NCBI RefSeq assembly: GCF_008763945.1
Contig: NZ_VTQH01000002.1
Span: 612,578 to 676,577 of the forward strand
Reading direction: 5' to 3'
Length of the DNA stretch: 64,000 nt
DNA from: Microbacterium testaceum StLB037
GTDB lineage: Bacteria > Actinomycetota > Actinomycetes > Actinomycetales > Microbacteriaceae
Numbering within the stretch: position 1 is the first letter of the stretch; each line of letters opens with the position of its first letter. A program made the translations under genes and the position numbers. This document shows positions 8,605 through 16,641 of this stretch, piece after piece. The notes below the pieces were generated by a model. The model did not search any database. It was given only the letters and a program-made list of their open reading frames with translations, and was not told the DNA's origin.

Positions 8605-9494
8605 CCGCCCCCGCCGCCCTCACCCCCGGCCGCGTGCTGCGGGAGCTCTTCGTGTCGTCGCGACCGGTCAGCTGGATCAACACCGCGTTCCCGTTCGCCG
8701 CCGCCTATCTGCTGACCACGCGGACGGTCGATGCGCCGTTGATCATCGGCATCCTGTTCTTCCTCGTTCCGTACAACCTCGCGATGTACGGCGTGAACGA
8801 CGTGTTCGATTACGAGTCCGACCTACGCAACCCCCGCAAGGGCGGCACGCACGGCGCGGTGCTCGACAAGCGGATGCACAGGATCACGCTGTGGGCCTCG
8901 GCGCTGTCGTGCCTGCCGTTCGTGGTGTACCTCGTCGTGATCGGGTCGCCGCTGTCGTGGCTGGTGCTGGCGGTGAGCCTGTTCTTCGTCGTGTTCTACT
9001 CCGCGCCGCCGCTGCGGCTGAAGGAGCGGCCGTTCGCCGACTCGATGACGAGCAGTATCCACTTCTTCTCGCCCGCGGTGTACGGGCTCGTGCTGGCCGG
9101 AGCCGTATGGACGCCGCAGCTCGTGTTCGTGCTGGTGGCCTTCGCGCTGTGGGGCATCGCCTCGCACGCTTTCGGGGCCGTGCAAGACGTCGAGGCCGAC
9201 CGCGCCGCCGACATCTCGTCGATCGCCACCGCGCGGGGTGCGCGCTGGACCGTGCGCTTCGCGCTGATCTGCTACGCCCTGGCCGGGGTCGCCATGCTGT
9301 TCACGGCGTGGCCCGGGCCTCTGGCCGCGGTGCTGGTGGTGCCGTACCTCGTCGTGTGCTGGCCGTACCGTAACGTGACGGATGCCGAGTCCGACCGCGC
9401 CACCGCCGGCTGGAACCGCTTCTTGTGGCTGAACCAGATCGCCGGCTTCGGCACGACGATGTTGTTGATCTGGTGGTGGTTCCTGAGCGCGTAA
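8601..9494 (+). CDS. crtEb: Lycopene elongase, UbiA-type prenyltransferase
   Basis: A 297-residue polytopic prenyltransferase that adds two C5 units to lycopene, giving the C50 skeleton (flavuxanthin-type). Asp-rich motif 1 is NDVFDYESD (66-74) and motif 2 is QDVEADRAADISSIAT (about 186-201), both typical of the UbiA superfamily. The ATG at 8601 overlaps the crtYf stop by 4 bases; an in-frame start at 8535 would run far into crtYf. It is the last gene of the operon. No carotenoid glucosyltransferase follows, so the product may stay unglycosylated or be modified by genes elsewhere. Confidence 0.92.
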   Translation: MTAPAALTPGRVLRELFVSSRPVSWINTAFPFAAAYLLTTRTVDAPLIIGILFFLVPYNLAMYGVNDVFDYESDLRNPRKGGTHGAVLDKRMHRITLWASALSCLPFVVYLVVIGSPLSWLVLAVSLFFVVFYSAPPLRLKERPFADSMTSSIHFFSPAVYGLVLAGAVWTPQLVFVLVAFALWGIASHAFGAVQDVEADRAADISSIATARGARWTVRFALICYALAGVAMLFTAWPGPLAAVLVVPYLVVCWPYRNVTDAESDRATAGWNRFLWLNQIAGFGTTMLLIWWWFLSA

Positions 9495-9535
9495 GGCGCT
9501 GGGGGTCGGGGCCGGGGCTGCGGGGCACGCTTCGG

Positions 9536-9556
9536 TCGGGCGCTCGGAGCGCCCGA
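9536..9556 (+). terminator. Hairpin in the convergent crtEb / UPF0182 gap
   Basis: A 10-bp perfect stem (TCGGGCGCTC paired with GAGCGCCCGA) lies 42 bases after the crtEb stop. A second perfect 9-bp inverted repeat (CTCGCTGAC at 9609-9617, GTCAGCGAG at 9645-9653) lies further on. Neither has a T-tract. The rest of 9495-9694 shows no gene. Confidence 0.4.
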
Positions 9557-9694
9557 GGCGATCGGGGCGCGGGCGTGCTGCGGGTCCCCTTGGGTCGCGA
9601 GACTTCAACTCGCTGACAAGTGGGCTGCAGGCGGACGCGGGCTCGTCAGCGAGATGCCGTTTCGGCGTGCCGGGGCGCCGCGCCGGTGAACGAC

Positions 9695-9731
9695 GACGCC
9701 GGCGCCCCGCGAGGTGCGGGACGCCGGCGTC
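9695..9731 (-). terminator. Hairpin terminator of the UPF0182 gene
   Basis: The perfect 10-bp outer arms GACGCCGGCG and CGCCGGCGTC enclose an inner CCCGC/GCGGG pair. It lies 22 bases past the stop of the minus-strand UPF0182 gene, in a convergent gap, and could serve both strands. Confidence 0.6.
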
Positions 9732-9752
9732 GGTGGGGTCGAGCCCCGGGGG

Positions 9753-12704
9753 TCAGCCCGCGGGGGTCTCGGACGGGGCCGGGGTGGGCGAGGTGGTCGC
9801 CGTACCGCCCTGGCCGTTCGACTCGAGGTCGAGCAGACGCTGGACGGCCGCGGTGAGGCGGGCATCCTGCGTGGCGAAGGCGGTCAGGTCGCCACTGGTC
9901 AGCGCCGCCTGGCGGGCGTTCAGCGCATCGCGCGCCTCCTGCAGCGCCGCGGCGTAGTCGCCGGTCGGAACCGTCGTGGTGCCACCCGACGAGCCGCCCG
10001 TGCCATCGCCCTGGTCGGTCGGGGTGACGGTCTCGTCGCCGGTATTGGCTCCGGAGTCGCCACCGAACAGGGTGTCCAAGGCCTCGCTGAGGGTGTTCTC
10101 GAACGCGATCTTGTTGCCGAAGGCCACGAGCACGCGTCGCAACTGCGGCAGCTTGGTGTCACCCGACGACTGCACGTACACGGGCTGCACGTACAGCAGA
10201 CCGCCGCCCACCGGGAGGGTCAGCAGGTTGCCGTTGAGCACCTGCGACTGTCCCTGCTTCAGGATGTTGATCTGCGACGACACGTTGGTATCGGAGTCGA
10301 AGGTGTTCTGCACCTGGCCGGGGCCGGGGACCGTGGTCGACGAGTCGATCACGAGCATTCGCAGCTTGCCGTAGTCGTCGCGTTTCACGCCCTGCTGATT
10401 ACCCGCGTCGGAGTCGACGGCGAGGTAGCCCGTGAGCACGTTTCTCGCCTGACCACCCTGGGATGCCGGGATGAAGCTCGTGAACATGGAGTACGTCGGG
10501 TCCTGCTGACTCGGCATCTTCATCGTCAGGTAGTACGGCGGCTGGAAGGTCGCCGGGTCCTGCGGGTCGTTCGGCGTGGTCCACCGGTTGTCCTGGCGGT
10601 AGAACGACGTCGCGTCGTCGACGTGGTACACGCCGAGCATCGAGCGCTGCACCTTCATCAGGTCGGTGGGGTACCGCACGTGGCTCATGAGGTCGGCCGA
10701 CATCTCGGACCACGGCTTGATCGTCGAGGGGTAGATGTTCTGCCACGTCTGGAGCAGCGGGTCCTGGTCGTCCCACGCGTAGAGCGTCACCGAACCGTCG
10801 TAGGCGTCGACGGTGGCCTTGACCGAGTTGCGGATGTAGTTGATGTCATCCAGCGCGTAGGTCGGGGCGGGGTTGTTCGAGTCGGCGATCGCACGCGAGA
10901 GCGAGACACCCGAAGAGTACGGGTAGTTCGCGCTCGTGGTGTAGCCGTCGATGACCCACTTGATGCGACCGTCGACGACCGTGGGGTACGGGTCGCTGTC
11001 GAGCGTCAGGTACGGCGCGACCTTCTGCACGCGGTCCTTGGGGTTGCGGTCGTAGAGGATCTGCGAGTCGGCGTTGACGCTGTCGGAGAAGAGGATCTGC
11101 TCCGACTGGAACTTCAGCGCGTAGATGAGACGGTTGAACACGTTGCCGACGCTGGGTCCGCCGTTGCCGGTGAAGGTCGTGCGGGTCTCGGTGCCGCCGT
11201 CAGCGCCGAGCGGGTAGTCGAGCTCGATCGGATCGGTGCCCTCGGGCGCGCCGACGATCGAGTACTGCGGCGAACTCTCGCCGAAGTACACGCGCGGCTC
11301 GTACTTCAGATCGGTGAGGAAGCCCGTGCCCGGGATCGCCTGCTCGAGGAAGACCGGGTCGCCGTCGGCGGTGCGCTCGTTACCGGCGGCCGCGACCATG
11401 CCGTAGCCGTGCGTGTAGACGAGGGTCGTGTTCTGCCACGAGGCCGCGTCGCCGAGCTGGCCCATGTTGAGCTCGCGCAGCGACACCACGGTGTCTTGCG
11501 TCTGCCCGTTGATCGTGTAGCGGTCGACGTCGAGCGGGGTCTTGAACTGGTAGTACGCGCGGTACTGCTCGAGCTGGCGGACCGTCGGGCCGATGATCGC
11601 GGGGTCCATGATGCGCAGCTGCGCGGTGGACTCGGCGTCGTTGCGCAGCTGACCCGCCTGCGCGGTCGTGGTGGCCTGGAAGTTCTCTTTCTCGATGTTG
11701 TCGAGGCCGTACGCGGCCTTCGTCCCGTCGAGGTTGCGCTGGTAGTACTGGCTCTCGAGAGCGAGCTCGTTCGGGCGCACCTGGAAGGTGTTGACCGCCC
11801 ACGGGATGGCAGCGCCCACGACGATCGCCGAGACGACGAGCAGCGCGGTACCGATCAGGGGGTAGCGCCAGCGGCCGATGAACGCCGTGACGAAGAATGC
11901 CAGGGCGACGATGATGGCCGCGATCGCGAGGATCGTCTGGCCGGGGATGACGGCGTTGGCGCCGACGTAGCCAGGGCCCGTGATGCGTTCCGACGGCTCG
12001 ACGAGCGTGCGGAAGCGATCGAGCCACAGGCTCGCGCCCTGCAGCAGCAGGTAGATGCCGGCGAGGATCGCGAGCTGGATGCGGGCGGCCTTCGAGATGC
12101 GCAGTTCGCGCTGGCCCACCCGGACCGAGCCGTAGAGGTACGAGACCACACCGGTGAGCAGGAGGCACACCAGAACCACCGCCGACGCGAACCCGAGGAC
12201 GGCTGCGTAGAACGGCATCCCGAACAGATAGAAACCGGTGTCGAGACCGAACTGGGGGTCGGTGGTGGAGGTGGAGACGCCGTTGATCCACAGCCACGTG
12301 GTCTCCCACTGGGCGGACGCGGCGAAACCGGCGAAGAAGCCGAAGAAGATCGGGATGCCCCACATCGCCAGGCGGCGGAGCGGCTCGACGACCTCTTGAT
12401 AGCGGTCGAGCTGCGAGCTCAGACGCGCGTACACCGGGCGAAGGCGGTAGGCGAGCTGGATGACGCCCCACACGGGCACGGCCATCGCGAGGAAGCCGAC
12501 GACGAACATCACGCTGCGGGCGATCCACTGGGTGGTCAACACAGTGGTGAAGCCCAGCTGGTCGAACCACAGCCAATCGGCGTACAGGTTCGCGAAGACG
12601 AAGAACGCCACGACGAGCGCTGCGATCACCGCCAGAGTGATCGAGATGATCCGTCGAGAGCGGTTAGGGGGCGTGGCCTGGTTCGGCGCCGAGGTCGTGG
12701 TCAC
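9753..12704 (-). CDS. UPF0182 family large membrane protein
   Basis: A 983-residue protein of the actinobacterial UPF0182 family, whose function is unknown. The N-terminal third has about seven membrane segments (first near 19-42). A long extracytoplasmic region follows (about 330-900) with conserved-looking Tyr/Trp-rich stretches such as PYLTLDSDPYPTVVDGRIKW. The C-terminus is a Thr/Gly-rich linker and a Gln/Ala helix. The GTG at 12704 is well supported: TAGGAT (12716-12711) ends exactly 6 nt upstream, suggesting a leaderless mRNA. It is co-oriented with the Lon-like protease upstream, an arrangement also known in mycobacteria. A role in envelope processes is only a guess. Confidence 0.9.
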   Translation of the reverse strand: MTTTSAPNQATPPNRSRRIISITLAVIAALVVAFFVFANLYADWLWFDQLGFTTVLTTQWIARSVMFVVGFLAMAVPVWGVIQLAYRLRPVYARLSSQLDRYQEVVEPLRRLAMWGIPIFFGFFAGFAASAQWETTWLWINGVSTSTTDPQFGLDTGFYLFGMPFYAAVLGFASAVVLVCLLLTGVVSYLYGSVRVGQRELRISKAARIQLAILAGIYLLLQGASLWLDRFRTLVEPSERITGPGYVGANAVIPGQTILAIAAIIVALAFFVTAFIGRWRYPLIGTALLVVSAIVVGAAIPWAVNTFQVRPNELALESQYYQRNLDGTKAAYGLDNIEKENFQATTTAQAGQLRNDAESTAQLRIMDPAIIGPTVRQLEQYRAYYQFKTPLDVDRYTINGQTQDTVVSLRELNMGQLGDAASWQNTTLVYTHGYGMVAAAGNERTADGDPVFLEQAIPGTGFLTDLKYEPRVYFGESSPQYSIVGAPEGTDPIELDYPLGADGGTETRTTFTGNGGPSVGNVFNRLIYALKFQSEQILFSDSVNADSQILYDRNPKDRVQKVAPYLTLDSDPYPTVVDGRIKWVIDGYTTSANYPYSSGVSLSRAIADSNNPAPTYALDDINYIRNSVKATVDAYDGSVTLYAWDDQDPLLQTWQNIYPSTIKPWSEMSADLMSHVRYPTDLMKVQRSMLGVYHVDDATSFYRQDNRWTTPNDPQDPATFQPPYYLTMKMPSQQDPTYSMFTSFIPASQGGQARNVLTGYLAVDSDAGNQQGVKRDDYGKLRMLVIDSSTTVPGPGQVQNTFDSDTNVSSQINILKQGQSQVLNGNLLTLPVGGGLLYVQPVYVQSSGDTKLPQLRRVLVAFGNKIAFENTLSEALDTLFGGDSGANTGDETVTPTDQGDGTGGSSGGTTTVPTGDYAAALQEARDALNARQAALTSGDLTAFATQDARLTAAVQRLLDLESNGQGGTATTSPTPAPSETPAG

Positions 12705-12752
12705 CCGTCCATCCTAGGCGCGGCGTCCCGGGGGTTCGCCGTGAAAGGACGA

Positions 12753-13874
12753 TCACGAAGTACACGTCGGAAGGGCGTCGAGATCGCCCCCGTCACGGAT
12801 CGTCTCGAGGATGGTGAGCGACTGCGACAGCGTCGAGGTGGAGAAGACCCGGATGCCGTCGGGCACATGGCCCACGACTTCGTTGCAGTTCGCCTCGGGG
12901 GCGAGGAACCAGGTGGCACCGGCATCCCGAGCCCCGTACAGCTTCTGACGGATGCCGCCGATCGGGCCCACGTTGCCGTCGGCGTCGATCGTTCCGGTGC
13001 CGGCGATGTGCTGGCCGCCCGTGAGGTCGCCGGGCGACATCTTGTCGATGATGCCCAGGGCGAACATCATGCCGGCGCTCGGGCCGCCCACGTCGTTCAG
13101 CTGGATCTTGACGTCGACGGGGAGGTCGAAGCTCATCATGAGGACCACGCCCAGCAGGTACTGCGTCTGTCCGTCCGACGTGGTCTCGCGGGGGGTGATC
13201 TGAACGGTGGATGCCGTGCCGTCGCGCTCGTAGCCGATGGTGACGGGCTGCCCGGCGGCCTTCTGCACCGCGGCGCGGATGTCGTCGATGGTCGCGACGG
13301 CCGTGCCGTCGACGCTCGTGATCACGTCACCCTGCTGCAGCTTGTCTTTCGCCGCACCGGAGTCGTCGGTCGAGTTGACCGCGATCTCTTGCGGGACGTC
13401 GTAGCCGAGCTCGCGCAGGGCCGCGGCACTCGCCTCGAGCTGCGAGTCGGTCATGAGGGCGGCGTTCTCGCTGTTGCGCTGCTCGGTGCTCTGACCCGCC
13501 GGGAAGATGCGGTCGATGGGAACGACGGCGCGCGAGCGGTCGAACCACGCCGAGACCAGCTCGATCCACGACGGGGTGTGCTCGCGGTTGCCGCTGACCT
13601 GCACCGTGAGCAGGTCGAGCTGGCCGGTGCTTGTGGAGTCCTTCTCGTCGGGCACCGTGATGAGGGGCACCTGCTGCCCGTCGGCGGATGCCGCGGTGCC
13701 GAGCGTGTTGTACACCGGGCCCGGCTGCTGGATCACGTAGGCGGACGGCAGGAACGTCATGACGAACAGCACGATGACCGCGATGGTCAGGGACCAGACA
13801 CCCACGACGGTGCCGCGCCGCCACCGCTGTCGCGGAGCGGGCACGACGGAGACGTTCTCATCGAACAGGGTCAC
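12753..13874 (-). CDS. Membrane-anchored PDZ/Lon-type (S16) serine protease
   Basis: A 373-residue protein. Residues 1-20 are cytoplasmic, then there is one membrane helix (about 22-43). A PDZ domain lies in the middle (DKLQQGDVITSVDGTAVATIDD), and a C-terminal Lon-like S16 domain carries the Ser-Lys dyad: Ser in NDVGGPSAGMMFALG and Lys in GGIRQKLYGARDAG. No ATPase domain is fused, as in the YlbL family. It probably degrades exported or membrane proteins. The GTG at 13874 is preceded by AAAGGA at 8 nt; the open frame runs far upstream into antisense of the next gene and that part is not coding. Confidence 0.9.
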   Translation of the reverse strand: MTLFDENVSVVPAPRQRWRRGTVVGVWSLTIAVIVLFVMTFLPSAYVIQQPGPVYNTLGTAASADGQQVPLITVPDEKDSTSTGQLDLLTVQVSGNREHTPSWIELVSAWFDRSRAVVPIDRIFPAGQSTEQRNSENAALMTDSQLEASAAALRELGYDVPQEIAVNSTDDSGAAKDKLQQGDVITSVDGTAVATIDDIRAAVQKAAGQPVTIGYERDGTASTVQITPRETTSDGQTQYLLGVVLMMSFDLPVDVKIQLNDVGGPSAGMMFALGIIDKMSPGDLTGGQHIAGTGTIDADGNVGPIGGIRQKLYGARDAGATWFLAPEANCNEVVGHVPDGIRVFSTSTLSQSLTILETIRDGGDLDALPTCTS

Positions 13875-14000
13875 GGTCTCAATCCTTTGCCGGGTCGTTC
13901 GCGCGCGGCGTAAGCGGCGCGGGGCCGGGCCGACTGATGCGGGGAAGCGTGCGACTAGCGTAGAACCCGTTCCCCCAGACCTGGCTGAAAGGCGGATCAC

Positions 14001-15596
14001 GTGGCAGACGACAACCCCGGCGGCGACCGGAGCCCCGAGGACGAGTTCCAGGAACTCATGCGCCGTCTCATGTCGGGCGATGTCAGCGGCATCGATCCCG
14101 AGCAGCTCTCGCGCCTGTCGGGCATGCAGATCGACCCCGCGATGCTGCAGGCCGTCATGAACCAGCTGCAGGGCGCTTTCGCCGGCACGCAGGAGGGCGT
14201 CGACTGGAGCCTGGCCGAGCGTCAGGCCCTGCACATCGCCAACCAGGACGGCCTGGGCGTGACCACCGGCCAGCGCACCGACCTCGATCAGGCGTTCACG
14301 CTCGCCGCCCTGTGGCTGGGCGAGGCGACCTCGATCAGCGACCTGCCGCGTCCCCCGCGGGCCGTGACGCGCGGCGCCTGGGTGAGCGCGACGCTGCCCG
14401 TCTGGCAGGAGCTCGCCGAGCCGGTCGCCACGAGCATTGCCGACGCGTTGACCGCGGCCCTCGGCCAGCAGGCGCCCGACGACATGCAGGAGATGATCGC
14501 GGGAGCCGGTCGCCTCATGCGCACGGTCGGCGGTTCGCTCTTCGCCACGCAGCTCGGTCAGGTCGTCGGCCGGCTCTCCACCGAGGTCGTGGGCGGCGGG
14601 GATGTCGGCATCCCGGTCATGCCCGACGGCGAGGCGGCGATCCTGCCGCAGAACTTCGCGGACTTCGGTCGCGACCTCGAGATCCCCGAAGACCAGCTCG
14701 CGCTGTACCTCGCGACCCGCGAGCTGGCCCACGCGCGGCTGTTCCGTCACGCGCGCTGGCTGCGCCTGCACGTGATCTCGCAGGTGCGCGACTTCGCGCA
14801 CGGGATCCGCGTCGACACCGACGCGCTCGAAGACCTCGCATCGCGCTTCGACCCCTCGCAGCCTGAAGAGCTGCGCGGTGCCCTCGAGAGCGGCGCACTG
14901 CTGCCCGAGCGCTCGGAGGAGCAGACCGCGGCCCTCACGCGCCTCGAGAACCTGCTCGCGACGATCGAGGGCTGGGTCGACGTGGTCACCGAAGACGCGA
15001 CCTCGCGCCTCCCCTCGGCCGGACGCATCGCCGAGGCCGTGCGGCGCCGCCGCGCAGTGGGCGGCCCCGCCGAGCAGGCGCTCGGTGCCCTGGTCGGCCT
15101 CGAGCTGCGCCCGCGCCGCATGCGCGAGGCCGCGGCCATGTGGCGCGCCGTCACCGACGCCGTGGGCGTCGACGGTCGCGACGGGCTGTGGGACTACCCC
15201 GACCTCATGCCCTCGTCGGACGACATCGACGACCCCGCCGCGCTCATCGCGCGCCTGACCGCGGCCTCGCGCGGAGAAGCGGCACCGTCGGACGCCATGG
15301 ACGACGCCCTCGCGCAGTTGTTGGCCGAGGAGGCCGACGGCGGGCGGCGTGACGGCGGGGCGGGGAAGGACGAGCGGGCGGATGCCGGGAACCCCGGCGA
15401 CGCGGCGGATGGCGGTGCGGCCGGTGGCGGTGCTCCCGGTGGCGGTGCTTCAGGTGGCGGTGCGGATGGCGGCGGTGCGTCAGGTGGCGCGGCGGATGGC
15501 GGCGGTGCGTCAGGTGGCGCGGCGGATGGCGGGTCGCGGGGTTCTCGCGACGGGGGCGACGACGAGGCTGCGCCGGGAGATCAGCGCCCGGTGTGA
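14001..15596 (+). CDS. DUF2342 zincin-like protein with Gly/Ala repeat tail
   Basis: A 531-residue cytoplasmic protein of the DUF2342 family (often annotated as zinc-dependent metalloprotease or F420-biosynthesis associated). The family core covers about 1-425, with the candidate metal helix TRELAHARLFRHARW (ExxH) near 240. Peptidase activity is not proven for the family. Beyond about 430 the tail is low-complexity, with two near-identical 30-base units (15469-15528) encoding GGGASGGAAD-like repeats that may vary in copy number between strains. The start is GTG with AAAGGCGG upstream. It diverges from the Lon-like protease gene; TAGCGT at 13956-13961 is a likely -10. Confidence 0.88.
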   Translation: MADDNPGGDRSPEDEFQELMRRLMSGDVSGIDPEQLSRLSGMQIDPAMLQAVMNQLQGAFAGTQEGVDWSLAERQALHIANQDGLGVTTGQRTDLDQAFTLAALWLGEATSISDLPRPPRAVTRGAWVSATLPVWQELAEPVATSIADALTAALGQQAPDDMQEMIAGAGRLMRTVGGSLFATQLGQVVGRLSTEVVGGGDVGIPVMPDGEAAILPQNFADFGRDLEIPEDQLALYLATRELAHARLFRHARWLRLHVISQVRDFAHGIRVDTDALEDLASRFDPSQPEELRGALESGALLPERSEEQTAALTRLENLLATIEGWVDVVTEDATSRLPSAGRIAEAVRRRRAVGGPAEQALGALVGLELRPRRMREAAAMWRAVTDAVGVDGRDGLWDYPDLMPSSDDIDDPAALIARLTAASRGEAAPSDAMDDALAQLLAEEADGGRRDGGAGKDERADAGNPGDAADGGAAGGGAPGGGASGGGADGGGASGGAADGGGASGGAADGGSRGSRDGGDDEAAPGDQRPV

Positions 15597-15604
15597 GGTG
15601 TTGC

Positions 15605-15700
15605 GGGGCTCGGTGCCGCGGAGGCTCGGCGCCCCGCAGGCTCGGCGCCCCAGAAGCTCGGTGCCCCTGAAGCTCGGCGCCCCTGAAGCTCGGTGCCCCT
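15605..15700. repeat. Six-copy 16-bp tandem repeat
   Basis: Six contiguous 16-bp units with no indels start at 15605, 15621, 15637, 15653, 15669 and 15685. The consensus is GAAGCTCGGTGCCCCT (variants GAGGCTCGGCGCCCCG and similar). The array begins 9 bases after the DUF2342 stop and its last unit forms the left arm of the terminator below. Confidence 0.9.
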
Positions 15701-15727
15701 GGCGAGGATGACGTTCCTCCCCAGGGG
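15696..15727 (+). terminator. Terminator after the DUF2342 gene
   Basis: The stem CCCCTGG-c-GAGGA / TCCTC-c-CCAGGGG has a 6-nt loop and is followed by the T-rich CGTTTCGCTTTCTT. It is the most canonical terminator in this part of the window. Confidence 0.8.
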
Positions 15728-15792
15728 CGTTTCGCTTTCTTCACCCTGGGGACAACGGCATCCGGAGTCTTTCGTGCAGAGATGATCGGGCG

Positions 15793-16641
15793 ATGATCCG
15801 ACTCGATTCCGCCGCTCCCCCGCTCTGGCGGACCGACGGGAGCGTGCAGTTCGGCGCTCCCGCCGCCGCCGTCTCGCCCTTCGTCGGCTCGTGGGTCGAC
15901 ATCGTCGTGGCGGCCCTGGTCGAGGGCACGAGTGCGCCCGCCGTGCGGGGTCTCGCACGCGTGCACGGCGCCGGGGACGGAGACGCCGATGCCCTGCTCG
16001 CGGCGGTCGCTCCGGCGCTGGTGAAGAGGTCACGGCATCCGCCCATCGCTCTTCAGGTCGACGACGATCTGCCGCCCCGGGCTGCCCGCGCGGTGCTCGC
16101 GGCGCTGCCCGCGCGGTCCCGGGTCGTGCCGTGGGCGGGGGCGGCGAGCGAGAGGGTCGCGCCTTCGACGCGCGTGGTGCTGCTCGGTGCGCACCGCATC
16201 GACCCGCGCCGGGCGGCGGCGTTCGTCGCCGATGACGTGACTCACCTGCCGCTCGTGATCGACGGGTCGACCGCCACGATCGGTCCGGTCGTGATGCCCG
16301 GCCGGACGGCGTGTCTCGCGTGTCTCGACGCGCACCGGAGGCGGGACGACCCCGAGTGGGCCACGGTCGCGGCGCAGCTCGTGGGGCGCCCGCGGCCCGA
16401 TGTCGATGCTGCGCTGGCGGCCGAGGCGGGGCGGGCCGCCCGCTTTTTGCTCGGCGGACCTATCGGGTCGACAACGAGGTCGCTGCGCCTGCGCGTCGAT
16501 TCGTTCCGGCGGGCCTGGACCCTGCATCAGCCGAGCGAAGACTGCCACTGCCGATCTCTCGGAGGAAGCGCGACGGAGAACGCTCCATCCGACCCCGACC
16601 TCGGGCCCAGCTCACCGACAGCGTTCGCGCAGCTCGCGTGA
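15793..16641 (+). CDS. ThiF-like/cyclodehydratase-domain orphan protein
   Basis: A 282-residue protein resembling the E1/ThiF-like bacteriocin-biosynthesis cyclodehydratase (SagC-type) domain. The signature GPVVMPGRTACLACLDAHRRRDDPEW is split here into its parts: GPVVMPGRTACLACLDAH and the following RRRDDPEW. Cys174/Cys177 (CLAC) and Cys251/Cys253 (CHC) form a C-x2-C...C-x-C set suited to structural zinc. No YcaO, dehydrogenase or precursor peptide lies nearby, so it is not an obvious azoline-peptide cluster; such orphans recur in Actinobacteria next to uvrD2. The last 182 bases (from 16460) overlap the 3' end of the helicase gene on the other strand. The Cys251/253 pair is encoded inside this overlap. 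Confidence 0.75.
   Translation: MIRLDSAAPPLWRTDGSVQFGAPAAAVSPFVGSWVDIVVAALVEGTSAPAVRGLARVHGAGDGDADALLAAVAPALVKRSRHPPIALQVDDDLPPRAARAVLAALPARSRVVPWAGAASERVAPSTRVVLLGAHRIDPRRAAAFVADDVTHLPLVIDGSTATIGPVVMPGRTACLACLDAHRRRDDPEWATVAAQLVGRPRPDVDAALAAEAGRAARFLLGGPIGSTTRSLRLRVDSFRRAWTLHQPSEDCHCRSLGGSATENAPSDPDLGPSSPTAFAQLA

Noticed and set aside
9714..13913. A 1399-codon open frame on the plus strand
   Set aside because: It lies opposite UPF0182 and the PDZ-Lon gene, is extremely rich in Arg/Val/Gly/His as expected for an antisense frame in GC-rich DNA, and has no recognisable domain.
15793..16641. Azoline-type RiPP biosynthetic cluster
   Set aside because: Only one cyclodehydratase-like domain is present; no YcaO protein, dehydrogenase, precursor peptide or exporter accompanies it.
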